Shown here piece by piece: positions 22,871 to 30,230 of a DNA stretch of 36,899 nucleotides. Source of the stretch: Gemmataceae bacterium (lineage in GTDB: Bacteria > Planctomycetota > Planctomycetia > Gemmatales > Gemmataceae); the NCBI GenBank assembly GCA_028288765.1, contig JAQGHQ010000535.1, forward strand, positions 1 through 36,899, in the 5' to 3' direction. Both the position numbers and the translations under genes were made by a program. The notes under the pieces are model-generated. The model was given only the letters and a program-made list of their open reading frames with translations, did not search any database and was not told where the DNA came from. The first letter of the stretch is position 1, and every line of letters starts with the position of its first letter.

Positions 22871-23293
22871 ATGCAATACCGAGCCAAACACCGATACGCG
22901 GACACGTCGGCCCGGAAGATCCGGCCGTTCACCGCCCTGATCCGCGGGCGGAACGTGGACGAAGCCCTCGAACTCCTGCGGTTCTACCACAACCGCGGGG
23001 CGAAGTTGCTCGAGGTGGTCGTCCGCAGCGCCCTCGGCAACGCCGACGACCGGGAGTGCCCGGACCTCGACGCCCTGGTCGTGACCGAGGCCCGGGTGGA
23101 CGGCGGCCCGATGTTCAAGCGGATGCAGCCGCGGGCCCGCGGGACCGCGTTCATGATCAAGCGGCGGCTGGCCCACATCGTGGTCACGCTCTCCGACCCG
23201 GGGGACGAGGTCGTCGAGACGACGGCCGCCCCGACGGGGGTCGCGGGGACCGCCCCGGCCGCGAGTGAGACACCCACCCCGCCGGCGCAGTAG
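22871..23293 (+). CDS. rplV: 50S ribosomal protein L22
   Basis: A 140-residue L22, which binds all domains of 23S rRNA and lines the exit tunnel. Motifs are MQYRAKHRYADTSARKIRPF, LIRGRNVDEALELLRFYHNR, GAKLLEVVVRSALGNADD and the tunnel loop FKRMQPRARGTAFMIKRR, ending the core at HIVVTL. A Pro/Ala/Thr-rich acidic tail of about 28 residues follows and is not universal. The ATG at 22871 fits the family. A frame opening at 22826 only reads the GGACGAA repeat. Confidence 0.95.
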   Translation: MQYRAKHRYADTSARKIRPFTALIRGRNVDEALELLRFYHNRGAKLLEVVVRSALGNADDRECPDLDALVVTEARVDGGPMFKRMQPRARGTAFMIKRRLAHIVVTLSDPGDEVVETTAAPTGVAGTAPAASETPTPPAQ

Positions 23294-23311
23294 CGGCGGG
23301 GTGACCGGCAG

Positions 23312-23399
23312 AGGGGCCGGCGGGAAGAGCCGGCCCCTGACGCGTTTGACGGGCGGAACAGGGTCTGACTGGCGAGCCGGGGGGCGCGAGCTCCCCGGC
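23312..23399 (+). other. Two strong hairpins in the rplV-rpsC spacer
   Basis: The first is AGGGGCCGGC (23312-23321) with GCCGGCCCCT (23329-23338), perfect over 10 bp. The second is GCCGGGGGGC (23376-23385), loop GCGA (a GNRA tetraloop), GCTCCCCGGC (23390-23399), 10 bp with one G-T wobble. Neither is followed by a T-run. Confidence 0.7.
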
Positions 23400-23427
23400 G
23401 TACGGTTTCAAGACAAGGGCACCGGCT

Positions 23428-24153
23428 ATGGGTCAGAAAGTCCGGCCGACCGGGTTTCGCACGGGCATCATGCGGCCGTGGCGGAGCACGTGGTACGCCA
23501 GCAAGCAGGACTTCTCCGAGCTGCTGATCGAGGACGCCACGATCCGGCAGTTCATCCACAAGTACCTGACCGCCAAGAAGGACCGGAAGGAGCAGCGGCC
23601 GGCGATCTCCGACATCCGGATCGAGCGGACCCGCGAGCGGGTGACGGTCGTGGTCACCTCCAGCCGGGTCGGGGCGATCATCGGGAAGAAGGGCGAGAAG
23701 ATCGACCGGCTGACCAAGGAGCTCGAGCGGCTCACCCGCCGGCACATCGAGGTCAAGACGGTCGAGGTCACCCGCCCGGAGATCGACCCCCAGCTGATCT
23801 CCGAGGACGTCGCCGAGCAGCTGGAGCGGCGGGCCAGCTTCCGCCGGACCATGAAGCAGGCCATGCAGCGGGCGATGGAGGGCGGGGCGAAGGGCGTCCG
23901 GCTCCAGCTGTCCGGCCGGCTGGGCGGGTCGGAAATGGCGCGGTGCGAGAAGAGCATGGAGGGCAGCATCCCGCTCTCCACCCTCCGGTGTAAGGTCGAG
24001 TACGGGTTCTGCGAGGCGTCGACCCCGCAGGGAAACATCGGGATCAAGGTCTGGGTTAACCAGGGCGACTATCTGACGGGGGACATCGCCGATGCCACAG
24101 ATGCCCAAGCGGGTCAAGTTCAGAAAAAGTCAGCGCGGCGTCGCACGCGGTAG
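23428..24153 (+). CDS. rpsC: 30S ribosomal protein S3
   Basis: A 241-residue S3, part of the mRNA entry site and helicase region of the 30S subunit. Motifs are GQKVRPTGFRTGIMRPWRST, the KH domain with VGAIIGKKGEKIDRLTKELE, and the C-terminal domain GVRLQLSGRLGGSEMARCEK and NIGIKVWVNQGDYLTGDIAD. The C-terminal about 20 residues (ATDAQAGQVQKKSARRRTR) are encoded inside the 5' end of rplP in another frame. ATG at 23428 has AAGGG upstream. Confidence 0.96.
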   Translation: MGQKVRPTGFRTGIMRPWRSTWYASKQDFSELLIEDATIRQFIHKYLTAKKDRKEQRPAISDIRIERTRERVTVVVTSSRVGAIIGKKGEKIDRLTKELERLTRRHIEVKTVEVTRPEIDPQLISEDVAEQLERRASFRRTMKQAMQRAMEGGAKGVRLQLSGRLGGSEMARCEKSMEGSIPLSTLRCKVEYGFCEASTPQGNIGIKVWVNQGDYLTGDIADATDAQAGQVQKKSARRRTR

Positions 24154-24550
24154 GTCGACGAAGGAGCGGTACAACGGGCCGATCCGTGGGTTCTCGCACC
24201 GCGGGAACTACGTGGCGTACGGCGACTACGGCCTCCAGTCGCTCGAGGGCGGGTGGCTGTCGGCCGAGTGTATCGAGTCGGGCCGGATCACGATGACCCG
24301 GTTCGTGTCCGGCGAAGGGCGGTACTACCTCCGGGTGTTCCCGCACAAGCCGGTCACCTCCATCCCGGCCGAGACGCGGATGGGTAAGGGCAAGGGCGAG
24401 CCGGAGTACTGGGCCGCCGTCGTCCGGCCGGGCCAGATCCTGTTCGAGATCAGCGGCCTGCCCGAGCCCGCCGCCCGCGACTGCCTCGCCCGGGTGGCGT
24501 ACAAGATGCCGTTCAAGTGCCGGCTCGTGACCCGCCGGCCGAGCGTGTAA
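24092..24550 (+). CDS. rplP: 50S ribosomal protein L16
   Basis: A 152-residue L16, located at the A-site side of the central protuberance. Motifs are MPQMPKRVKFRKSQRGVARG, then GFSHRGNYVAYGDYGLQSLE, TRFVSGEGRYYLRVFPHKPV and TRMGKGKGEPEYWAAVVRPG, with the conserved loop Arg region intact. The ATG at 24092 has a GGGGGA run seven to eight bases upstream. A second ATG at 24101 lacks one. The first 62 nt overlap rpsC out of frame, an unusually long overlap that should couple the two. Confidence 0.95.
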   Translation: MPQMPKRVKFRKSQRGVARGRSTKERYNGPIRGFSHRGNYVAYGDYGLQSLEGGWLSAECIESGRITMTRFVSGEGRYYLRVFPHKPVTSIPAETRMGKGKGEPEYWAAVVRPGQILFEISGLPEPAARDCLARVAYKMPFKCRLVTRRPSV

Positions 24551-24558
24551 TTGCGTCC

Positions 24559-24608
24559 GGCCGGCCGTGCCGGCCGTGAAAGAATGAAGACGGCCGGCCC
24601 CGCCGGCC
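24559..24608. repeat. GGCCGG inverted repeat in the rplP-rpmC spacer
   Basis: The arms 24559-24577 and 24590-24608 are complementary at 17 of 19 positions. The same family, with GCCGGCCGT and CCGGCCCTAC words, occurs between adk and the tRNA gene at 32638-32705. Confidence 0.75.
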
Positions 24609-24626
24609 CTACCAGATGGTGCGGTG

Positions 24627-24998
24627 ATGCCGAGCAAGATGAAGGACTACCAGGGGATGAGCGACGAGCAACTCTCGCTCACCCTCAAGGACACCGAAAA
24701 GCACCTGTTCCAGCTCCGGTTTCAGTCGGCGACCGACCGGCTCGAGACGCCGTCGGAGATCCGCAAGGCCCGCAAGGAGATCGCCCGCCTCCGGACGATC
24801 CAGCGGCTGCGGGAGCTGGACGAGCTGCGGAAGATGCCGGCCGAGCAGCTGGCGCCCAAGATCCAGGCGCTGGAGACGAAGGACGCCGAGGGCGGGCCGG
24901 GCAAGCGGACCGCCCGCCGGAAGCTCCGCCGGCTCCAAACGTTCCACGCGGCCAAGACCCAGCCCCAACCGGCGGGCGCCCACAAGGGGGCTAAGTAA
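24627..24998 (+). CDS. rpmC: 50S ribosomal protein L29
   Basis: A 123-residue L29; the usual length is about 65. The family core is at the N-terminus: DYQGMSDEQLSLTLKDTEKH, LFQLRFQSATDRLETPSEIR, KARKEIARLRTIQRLREL. About 55 further residues form a charged, Lys/Arg-rich tail (KRTARRKLRRLQTFHAAKTQ). L29 lies at the exit tunnel next to L23, so the tail may reach the ribosome surface. Possible starts are GTG 24624, ATG 24627 and ATG 24639; none has a strong Shine-Dalgarno. The stop overlaps the rpsQ start as TAATG. Confidence 0.9.
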   Translation: MPSKMKDYQGMSDEQLSLTLKDTEKHLFQLRFQSATDRLETPSEIRKARKEIARLRTIQRLRELDELRKMPAEQLAPKIQALETKDAEGGPGKRTARRKLRRLQTFHAAKTQPQPAGAHKGAK

Positions 24999-25369
24999 TG
25001 GCGGACACGACCAACACCCCCGCGGCCGGCGAGCAGAAGACGACCGGCCCGCGGAAGCTCCTGGGGATCGTCACCCGCGACAAGAACCTGAAGACCCGGC
25101 GGGTCGAGGTCCAGCGGCTCGTCCGGCACCCGAAATACGGGAAGTACGTCAAGCAGCGGACGATCTGCTACGCCCACGACGAGACCAGCGAGTCGCACCT
25201 GGGGGACACGGTCGAGATCGTCGAGTCCCGCCCGCTGTCGCGGACCAAACGGTGGCAGCTGGTCCGGATCGTGACCAAGGCCCCGAGCCGGACGCTGTCC
25301 AACCTGGAAGGGGCCGTCGCCGGGTCACTCCCGACGACCCCCGCGGCCAAGGCCGAAGAGAAAAAGTGA
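24998..25369 (+). CDS. rpsQ: 30S ribosomal protein S17
   Basis: A 123-residue S17, an early 16S rRNA-binding OB-fold protein, longer than the usual about 85. The core is LLGIVTRDKNLKTRRVEVQR, HPKYGKYVKQRTICYAHDET and LGDTVEIVESRPLSRTKRWQ. The N-terminal about 18 residues (TTNTPAAGEQKTTGPRK) and the C-terminal about 25 (GSLPTTPAAKAEEKK at the end) are extra, low in complexity and probably unstructured. It is translationally coupled to rpmC through TAATG, with AAGGGGG upstream. Confidence 0.94.
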   Translation: MADTTNTPAAGEQKTTGPRKLLGIVTRDKNLKTRRVEVQRLVRHPKYGKYVKQRTICYAHDETSESHLGDTVEIVESRPLSRTKRWQLVRIVTKAPSRTLSNLEGAVAGSLPTTPAAKAEEKK

Positions 25370-25415
25370 CGGACCCGGGCCCCGGGCCGCACCCCGCGGG
25401 CTCTGAGGAAGAATC

Positions 25416-25781
25416 ATGATTCAGATGTACACATACATGGACGTGGCCGACAACACCGGGGCCAAGGAGGTGATGTGCATCCAGGTCCTCGGCGGGTCGA
25501 AGCGCCGGGTCGCGTACCTGGGGGACATCATCCGGGCGAGCGTGAAGAAGGCCATCCCGGGCGGCGACGTGAAGCCCGGGGACGTGGTCAAGGGGGTGGT
25601 GGTCCGGACCCGGGTCGCCACCCGCCGCGAGGACGGCAGCTACGTCCGGTTCGACCGGAACGCGCTGGTCCTGCTCGACAACGACAACAACCCCCGGGGC
25701 ACCCGCATCTTCGGGGCCGTTCCCCGGGAACTGCGGGCCAAGTTCAACAAGATCCTGAGCCTCGCCGCCGAGGTGGTCTGA
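25416..25781 (+). CDS. rplN: 50S ribosomal protein L14
   Basis: A 121-residue L14 of standard length, which sits at the subunit interface and forms a bridge to 16S rRNA helix 14. Motifs are [55 protein letters not shown] and [26 protein letters not shown] lies just upstream of the ATG. It marks the junction of the S10 and spc clusters, here joined without a break. The 46-nt spacer before it holds only a small CCCGGG palindrome. Confidence 0.96.
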   Translation: MIQMYTYMDVADNTGAKEVMCIQVLGGSKRRVAYLGDIIRASVKKAIPGGDVKPGDVVKGVVVRTRVATRREDGSYVRFDRNALVLLDNDNNPRGTRIFGAVPRELRAKFNKILSLAAEVV

Positions 25782-25899
25782 TTCGTCCGTAGTCATTCGT
25801 CCTCAGTCATTCGTGGGCTCGCCGCCCTCTGGTCGCCGCCCGCGAGCCGGGCCTGTGACGCGAAAGACGATGGGCGATGGACGAAGGACAGGGGACGAA
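25782..25899. repeat. Inverted repeat of GGACGAA/TTCGTCC units in the rplN-rplX spacer
   Basis: The left arm 25782-25814 begins directly after the rplN stop. It matches the reverse complement of 25867-25899 at about two thirds of positions, with two exact TTCGTCC blocks. Between them GGCTCGC and GCGAGCC form an inner helix. The right arm overlaps the start of the rplX Shine-Dalgarno (GAAGGA, 25897-25902). Confidence 0.6.
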
Positions 25900-25910
25900 G
25901 GACGGGCAAG

Positions 25911-26261
25911 ATGTACATTCGCAAAGACGACACGGTCGAGGTGATCAGCGGGGACGACAAGGGCACCCGCGGGAAGGTGCTCCGCGTCCTCCGGGTCAAG
26001 AACCAGGTGGTTGTCGCCGGGGTGAACCGGGTGTACAAGCACCTGAAGCCGTCCCGGCGGAACCCCCAGGGCGGCCGGCTCTCCAAGGAAATGCCGGTCG
26101 ACGCCTCGAACGTCATGATGATCGACCCGACCACGAACAAGCCCACCCGGGTCGGCGTCCGGTACCTGGACGACGGCAGCAAGGAACTCTTCGCGAAGAA
26201 GAGCAAGGCCCGCATCCGGCTGATCACGAAGCCGAACCCGCGGTACGCGAAGAAGGCCTGA
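25911..26261 (+). CDS. rplX: 50S ribosomal protein L24
   Basis: A 116-residue L24, a KOW-domain protein that initiates 50S assembly and sits at the tunnel exit. Motifs are MYIRKDDTVEVISGDDKGTR, GKVLRVLRVKNQVVVAGVNR and KHLKPSRRNPQGGRLSKEMP, and the C-terminal VRYLDDGSKELFAKKSKARI. The length is slightly above the common 100-105. GAAGGA with eight-base spacing supports ATG 25911. Confidence 0.95.
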   Translation: MYIRKDDTVEVISGDDKGTRGKVLRVLRVKNQVVVAGVNRVYKHLKPSRRNPQGGRLSKEMPVDASNVMMIDPTTNKPTRVGVRYLDDGSKELFAKKSKARIRLITKPNPRYAKKA

Positions 26262-26335
26262 TCCGCCCGCACACCCGACCCGTACCGGCCCCGTCGGGAA
26301 TGGGGCCGCCATAGGTCATTCGAGGTTTTGCACGC

Positions 26336-26914
26336 ATGGCCACCGCCACGACAGAGAAGCACGCCCCGCCCCGGTTGCTGGAGCGGTACGTCAAGGAGAT
26401 CGTCCCGGCGCTCGCCAAGAAGTTCGGCCGGGAGAACCGGCTGAGCCTCCCCCGGCTGGCGAAGATCGTCCTGAACATGGGCGTCGGCAAGGCCCTCCAG
26501 GACAAGGAGCGGATGAAGCAGGCCGCCGAGCACCTCGGCCTGATCGCCGGCCAACGGCCGCAGATCATGAAGGCCAAATCGGCGGTCAGCGCGTTCCGGC
26601 TCCGCGAGGGGAACGAGATCGGCTGCCGGGTCACCCTCCGCGGCAAGCGGATGTACGAGTTCCTCGACCGACTGATCAACGTCGCCCTGCCCCGGATCCG
26701 CGACTTCCGCGGGGTGAACCCGAAGAGCTTCGACGGCAACGGGAACTACAGCATGGGGCTGACCGAACAGCTGGTCTTCCCCGAGATCGACCCGGACAAG
26801 GTGACGTTCACCCAGGGGATGGACATCACGTTCGTCACCAGCACCCGCAACGACGACGAGGCCCGCGAGCTGCTCCGGGCGTTCGGCATGCCGTTCCGGG
26901 AGGGTACGAAGTAG
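26336..26914 (+). CDS. rplE: 50S ribosomal protein L5
   Basis: A 192-residue L5, which binds 5S rRNA in the central protuberance. Motifs are RLLERYVKEIVPALAKKFGR, RLAKIVLNMGVGKALQDKER, GQRPQIMKAKSAVSAFRLRE, GCRVTLRGKRMYEFLDRLIN and ALPRIRDFRGVNPKSFDGNG. It has about 12 extra N-terminal residues. The spacer before it holds a hairpin (GGCCCC 26287-26292 with GGGGCC 26302-26307), and a loosely spaced GAGG precedes the start. Confidence 0.95.
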   Translation: MATATTEKHAPPRLLERYVKEIVPALAKKFGRENRLSLPRLAKIVLNMGVGKALQDKERMKQAAEHLGLIAGQRPQIMKAKSAVSAFRLREGNEIGCRVTLRGKRMYEFLDRLINVALPRIRDFRGVNPKSFDGNGNYSMGLTEQLVFPEIDPDKVTFTQGMDITFVTSTRNDDEARELLRAFGMPFREGTK

Positions 26915-27056
26915 GCGGTGAGGTGGTGAGCACGGTGGGTAGCGAGTTGAGGCTCGATCCACAAGCTCTCCACCCGACCAAGATACGGAACGGCCGGCTC
27001 CCCGGGGCGCGTACCCCCGGACCCCGAGCCGGTACGCCGACCCGAGACGAGACGCC

Positions 27057-27317
27057 ATGTCGACTAACGCGAAAGAAGCCACGTTCCGGCGGCAACTCGC
27101 CGCGCTGAACCGGCACAAAGACGAGATGAAGAAGCCGGCGGACCAGCGGAACCCGGCCAACGTGATGCCGGGCCGCGACAAGATCCGCATCCGGAACCGC
27201 TGCCGGCTGTGCGGCCGGGGGCGGGCCGTCTACCGGAAGTTCGGCATCTGCCGGATCTGTTTCCGGAAGATGGCCAGTGACGGATTGATCCCGGGCGTCC
27301 GCAAAGCTTCCTGGTAA
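27057..27317 (+). CDS. rpsN: 30S ribosomal protein S14, zinc-binding type
   Basis: An 86-residue S14 with the four-Cys zinc knuckle C49-x2-C52 ... C65-x2-C68 ([20 protein letters not shown]), so of the zinc-dependent C+ class. Its length lies between the short C+ form (about 61) and the long C- form (about 100): the N-terminal half ([20 protein letters not shown]) resembles the long form. The C-terminus [11 protein letters not shown] is canonical. The 142-nt spacer before it carries CCGGCTC (26994-27000) paired with GAGCCGG (27026-27032). Confidence 0.94.
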   Translation: MSTNAKEATFRRQLAALNRHKDEMKKPADQRNPANVMPGRDKIRIRNRCRLCGRGRAVYRKFGICRICFRKMASDGLIPGVRKASW

Positions 27318-27339
27318 CGCGAAAGGGAGGACACCAGCC

Positions 27340-27795
27340 ATGATGACCGACCCGATCGCGGACATGCTGACGCGGATCCGCAACGCGAACGAGATCGAGC
27401 GACCGTACGTCGAGATGTCGGCCACCAACCTGAAGGTGGCGCTCGCGAAGGTGCTGCTCGAAGAGGGATTCATCCTCGGATACCGGACCGGCAAATACGC
27501 CGAGACCGCGTCCGAGAACGGGAAGCAGAAAGAGTTTCACGAGATCGAGAAGCTGGGCGAGCCCCACGTCGTCCTCCAGGTGTTCCTGAAGTACGGGCCG
27601 GACGGCGAAAAGGTGATCCGCCACATCGAGCGGTACTCGAAGCCCGGCCGCCGCGTGTACCAGGGGTACAAGGACGTCCGGCGGGTCCTCGACGGGCTCG
27701 GGATCGCGATCCTGAGCACCAGCCGGGGCGTGATGTCCGACCGCCAGGCCAAGAAGGCCAGGGTCGGCGGCGAGATCCTGTGTACCGTTTGGTGA
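27340..27795 (+). CDS. rpsH: 30S ribosomal protein S8
   Basis: A 151-residue S8, a primary 16S rRNA-binding protein and, in E. coli, the translational repressor of the spc operon. Motifs are MTDPIADMLTRIRNANEIER, KVALAKVLLEEGFILGYRTG, SKPGRRVYQGYKDVRRVLDG and the C-terminal GIAILSTSRGVMSDRQAKKA with GGEILCTVW. An insert of about 15 residues (YAETASENGKQKEFHEIE) lies between the two domains. GGGAGG precedes the ATG pair at 27340/27343; the first is used here. Confidence 0.95.
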   Translation: MMTDPIADMLTRIRNANEIERPYVEMSATNLKVALAKVLLEEGFILGYRTGKYAETASENGKQKEFHEIEKLGEPHVVLQVFLKYGPDGEKVIRHIERYSKPGRRVYQGYKDVRRVLDGLGIAILSTSRGVMSDRQAKKARVGGEILCTVW

Positions 27796-27801
27796 TTCCA
27801 A

Positions 27802-27872
27802 TTAAAAGTTGACAGTGAAAAGTTATAAGAGGACACGATTTCAACTTTTCACTTTTCACTGTCAACTTTTAA
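27802..27872. repeat. AT-rich perfect inverted repeat in the rpsH-rplF spacer
   Basis: Arms of 22 bp (27802-27823 and 27851-27872) are exact reverse complements built from AAAAGTTGACAGTGAAAAGT. The loop is 27 nt. The left arm begins 6 nt after the rpsH stop; rplF starts 60 nt after the right arm. The base composition is strikingly different from the GC-rich genes on both sides. Confidence 0.9.
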
Positions 27873-27932
27873 CTGATCAGAGGCCCCGATCCAGGCCTTC
27901 CATCAGCCTGGCGAAGCCGAGAGGAACCGAAG

Positions 27933-28478
27933 ATGTCGCGTATCGGAAAGCAACCGATCCCGATCCCCGCAGGCGTAAAGGTGACCATTAACAACGGCAC
28001 CGTCAGCGTCCAGGGGAAGAACACGACGCTGAGCCTGGCCTACCACCCGAACATGAAGGTGCAGGCGGACGGGGCGGCGATCACCGTCACCCGGCCGGAC
28101 GACGAGCGCCAGAACCGGGCCCTGCACGGGCTCACCCGGGCCCTGATCAACAACATGGTGGTCGGGGTCACTACCGGGTACACGAAGAAGCTGAAGATCG
28201 AGGGGGTCGGGTTCCAGGCGGCGATGGACGGGAAGACGGTCGTCCTGACCGTCGGGTTCGCCAACCGCATCCGGCACACCCCGCCCGACGGCGTCACCGT
28301 GGCCGTCCCGGACCCGACCACGATCGTGGTCACCGGGTCCGACAAGCAGAAGGTCGGCCAGTTCGCGGCCGAGGTCCGGGCCAGCCGCAAGCCCGAGCCG
28401 TACAAGGGCAAGGGCATCCGGTACGAGACCGAGACGGTCCGCCGGAAGGAAGGGAAGTCGTTCGCGGCCGGCAAGTAA
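27933..28478 (+). CDS. rplF: 50S ribosomal protein L6
   Basis: A 181-residue L6 with its two related alpha/beta domains, near the factor-binding centre of the 50S subunit. Motifs are MSRIGKQPIPIPAGVKVTIN, RALHGLTRALINNMVVGVTT, GYTKKLKIEGVGFQAAMDGK and the C-terminal RASRKPEPYKGKGIRYETET. The length is normal. AGAGGA about eight bases upstream supports ATG 27933. The last base of its stop codon is already the first base of the next inverted repeat. Confidence 0.96.
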   Translation: MSRIGKQPIPIPAGVKVTINNGTVSVQGKNTTLSLAYHPNMKVQADGAAITVTRPDDERQNRALHGLTRALINNMVVGVTTGYTKKLKIEGVGFQAAMDGKTVVLTVGFANRIRHTPPDGVTVAVPDPTTIVVTGSDKQKVGQFAAEVRASRKPEPYKGKGIRYETETVRRKEGKSFAAGK

Positions 28479-28588
28479 GCTGGCAGCTGGCAGCCGTCAG
28501 CTGGCAGCCTGAGAACGAGCGGCCGGGGTGTATGACCGCGGTCGCCTCACCGAACTCAACGCATTCGTTCGGCTGCCAGCTGCCAGCT
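28478..28588. repeat. CTGGCAG inverted repeat in the rplF-rplR spacer
   Basis: AGCTGGCAGCTGGCAGCCG (28478-28496) has an exact reverse complement at 28570-28588 (19 bp). Additional CTGGCAG/CTGCCAG words extend both arms in tandem, so several registers of pairing are possible. The arm starts inside the rplF stop codon and ends 23 nt before rplR. Confidence 0.85.
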
Positions 28589-28611
28589 GCCAGCTGAGAG
28601 CCAGGTGTCAA

Positions 28612-29133
28612 ATGGACGCACAGAAACTCAAGGCGAAGCGGACGGTGCGGCGGCAGTACCGCGTGCGGAAGACCCTCTACGGGACGCCCGAGCGGCCCCG
28701 GCTGAGCGTGTTCCGCAGCAACCTCCACATCTACGCCCAGCTGATCGACGACCTGAACGGGGTCACCCTGGCCGCCGCGACCAGCGCCGGCAAGGACGCC
28801 GGACTGAAGCACGGCGGGAACGTCCAGGCCGCGGCCGAGGTCGGGAAGAAGATCGCCGAGAAGGCGAAGGCCCTCTCCCCGCCGGTCACGGCGGCGGCGC
28901 TCGACCGCGGGCCGTACCGGTTCCACGGGCGGATCGCGGCCCTGGCCCGGGCGGCGACCCAGGCCGGGCTCGTCTGCACCGGGCTCGACGCCCCGAAGCC
29001 GAAAGAAGCCGCTCCCCCGGCCGAGGCCCCGGCCAAGGCCCCGAAGGAGGGCGGCAAGGACAAGGCCCCCAAGGGCGAGGGCAAGCCGAAGGGCGACGCC
29101 GGTAAGAAGGACAAGAAGCCCGACGGGAAATAA
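28612..29133 (+). CDS. rplR: 50S ribosomal protein L18 with long basic tail
   Basis: A 173-residue L18; bacterial L18 is usually about 115-120. It binds 5S rRNA. The core is KAKRTVRRQYRVRKTLYGTP, RPRLSVFRSNLHIYAQLIDD, GVTLAAATSAG and PYRFHGRIAALARAATQAGL. The extra about 50 C-terminal residues are almost only Lys, Pro, Ala, Glu and Gly (APAKAPKEGGKDKAPKGEGK) and are presumably disordered. ATG 28612 begins MDAQKLKAKR as in the family; a longer frame from 28528 only reads the CTGCCAG repeat. Confidence 0.94.
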   Translation: MDAQKLKAKRTVRRQYRVRKTLYGTPERPRLSVFRSNLHIYAQLIDDLNGVTLAAATSAGKDAGLKHGGNVQAAAEVGKKIAEKAKALSPPVTAAALDRGPYRFHGRIAALARAATQAGLVCTGLDAPKPKEAAPPAEAPAKAPKEGGKDKAPKGEGKPKGDAGKKDKKPDGK

Positions 29134-29205
29134 CGCACCGATCACCGTGCCCGGGCGGCCGGGGGCGTCAGCCCCCCGGACCCCGTCCCGGCGTGAGGAA
29201 CCGAT

Positions 29206-29721
29206 ATGGCGAGAGAGCGCGGGGACAAGGGCGAACGCGATTCGCGGGACAACGCCCTGGTCGATTTCGTGGTGAAGATCCGCCGCTCGGCCTGTGTGGT
29301 CAAGGGCGGCCGGCGGTTCAGCTTCAACGCCCTGGTCGTCGTCGGCGACCGCAAGGGCCGGGTCTCGTACGGGTACGGCAAGGCGAACGAAGTCCCCCCC
29401 GCCGTCGAGAAGGCGATCAAGGAGGGCGAGGGGAACGTCAACCGCCAGAAGAAGATCTCCCTCCGCGGGAGCACGATCCCCCACCGCGTGATCGGGAAGT
29501 ACGGCGCGAGCAAGGTGATCATGGTCCCGGCCGGCCCGGGCACCGGCGTGAAGGCCGGCCCGGGCGTCCGCGAGGTGCTCCAGGCCTGCGGGGTGACCAA
29601 CATCCTGACCAAGGTGCACGGCAGCACGAACCCGCTCAACCTCGTCAAAGCCACCATCAACGGGCTGCTCCAGTTGCGCACCCGCGAGGACGTGGCCCGG
29701 CTCCGGGGGGTGGCCCTCTAA
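29206..29721 (+). CDS. rpsE: 30S ribosomal protein S5
   Basis: A 171-residue S5, which helps keep translational accuracy and shapes the mRNA entry channel. Motifs are LVDFVVKIRRSACVVKGGRR, FSFNALVVVGDRKGRVSYGY, GKANEVPPAVEKAIKEGEGN, GPGTGVKAGPGVREVLQACG and GSTNPLNLVKATINGLLQLR. GAGGAAC precedes ATG 29206, and the spacer has a hairpin (GGGGGC 29161-29166 with GCCCCC 29171-29176). The stop overlaps the rplO start as TAATG, with no rpmD (L30) between. Confidence 0.96.
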   Translation: MARERGDKGERDSRDNALVDFVVKIRRSACVVKGGRRFSFNALVVVGDRKGRVSYGYGKANEVPPAVEKAIKEGEGNVNRQKKISLRGSTIPHRVIGKYGASKVIMVPAGPGTGVKAGPGVREVLQACGVTNILTKVHGSTNPLNLVKATINGLLQLRTREDVARLRGVAL

Positions 29722-30227
29722 TGGACCTGACCGAAGTTTCCAAAGGCATCAAGAAGCGGAAGCTGAAGCGCCGGGTCGGCCGCGGGATCGGGTCCGGCCA
29801 GGGCAAGACCGCCGGGCTCGGGATGAAGGGGCAGTACGCCAGTGCCGGGGCCCGGCTCCCGGGCGGGCTGTTCGAGGGCGGCCAGATGCCGCTCTACCGC
29901 CGGTTCCCGAAGCGGGGCTTCAGCCACGCCACCTGGGACAAGGATTACGCCGTCGTCAACGTCGGCGACCTGGCCGGCTTCGCCGCCGGCACCACGGTCG
30001 ACATGGCCGCCCTGAAGCAGAAGCGGCTGGTCGTCGGCACGTTCGACGGGGTCCGGATCCTGGGCGACGGCGCCCTCGCGACGACGCTGACCGTCCGGGC
30101 CGACCACTTCTCCAAGTCCGCCCGGGAGAAGATCGAGAAGGCCGGCGGGACCTGCGACCTGATCCCGCCGCCGAAGAAGCCGGTCCGCAATAAGATGAAG
30201 CCGCGGCCGCCGAAGCCGGCGAAGTAA
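29721..30227 (+). CDS. rplO: 50S ribosomal protein L15
   Basis: A 168-residue L15, a late assembly protein. Motifs are the Gly-rich N-terminus KRRVGRGIGSGQGKTAGLGM, KGQYASAGARLPGGLFEGGQ, MPLYRRFPKRGFSHATWDKD and the C-terminal LTVRADHFSKSAREKIEKAG. A basic Pro-rich tail (KKPVRNKMKPRPPKPAK) extends the end. The start overlaps the rpsE stop (TAATG), so the two are translationally coupled. The frame is open far upstream only as a shadow of rpsE. Confidence 0.95.
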   Translation: MDLTEVSKGIKKRKLKRRVGRGIGSGQGKTAGLGMKGQYASAGARLPGGLFEGGQMPLYRRFPKRGFSHATWDKDYAVVNVGDLAGFAAGTTVDMAALKQKRLVVGTFDGVRILGDGALATTLTVRADHFSKSAREKIEKAGGTCDLIPPPKKPVRNKMKPRPPKPAK

Positions 30228-30230
30228 GTC

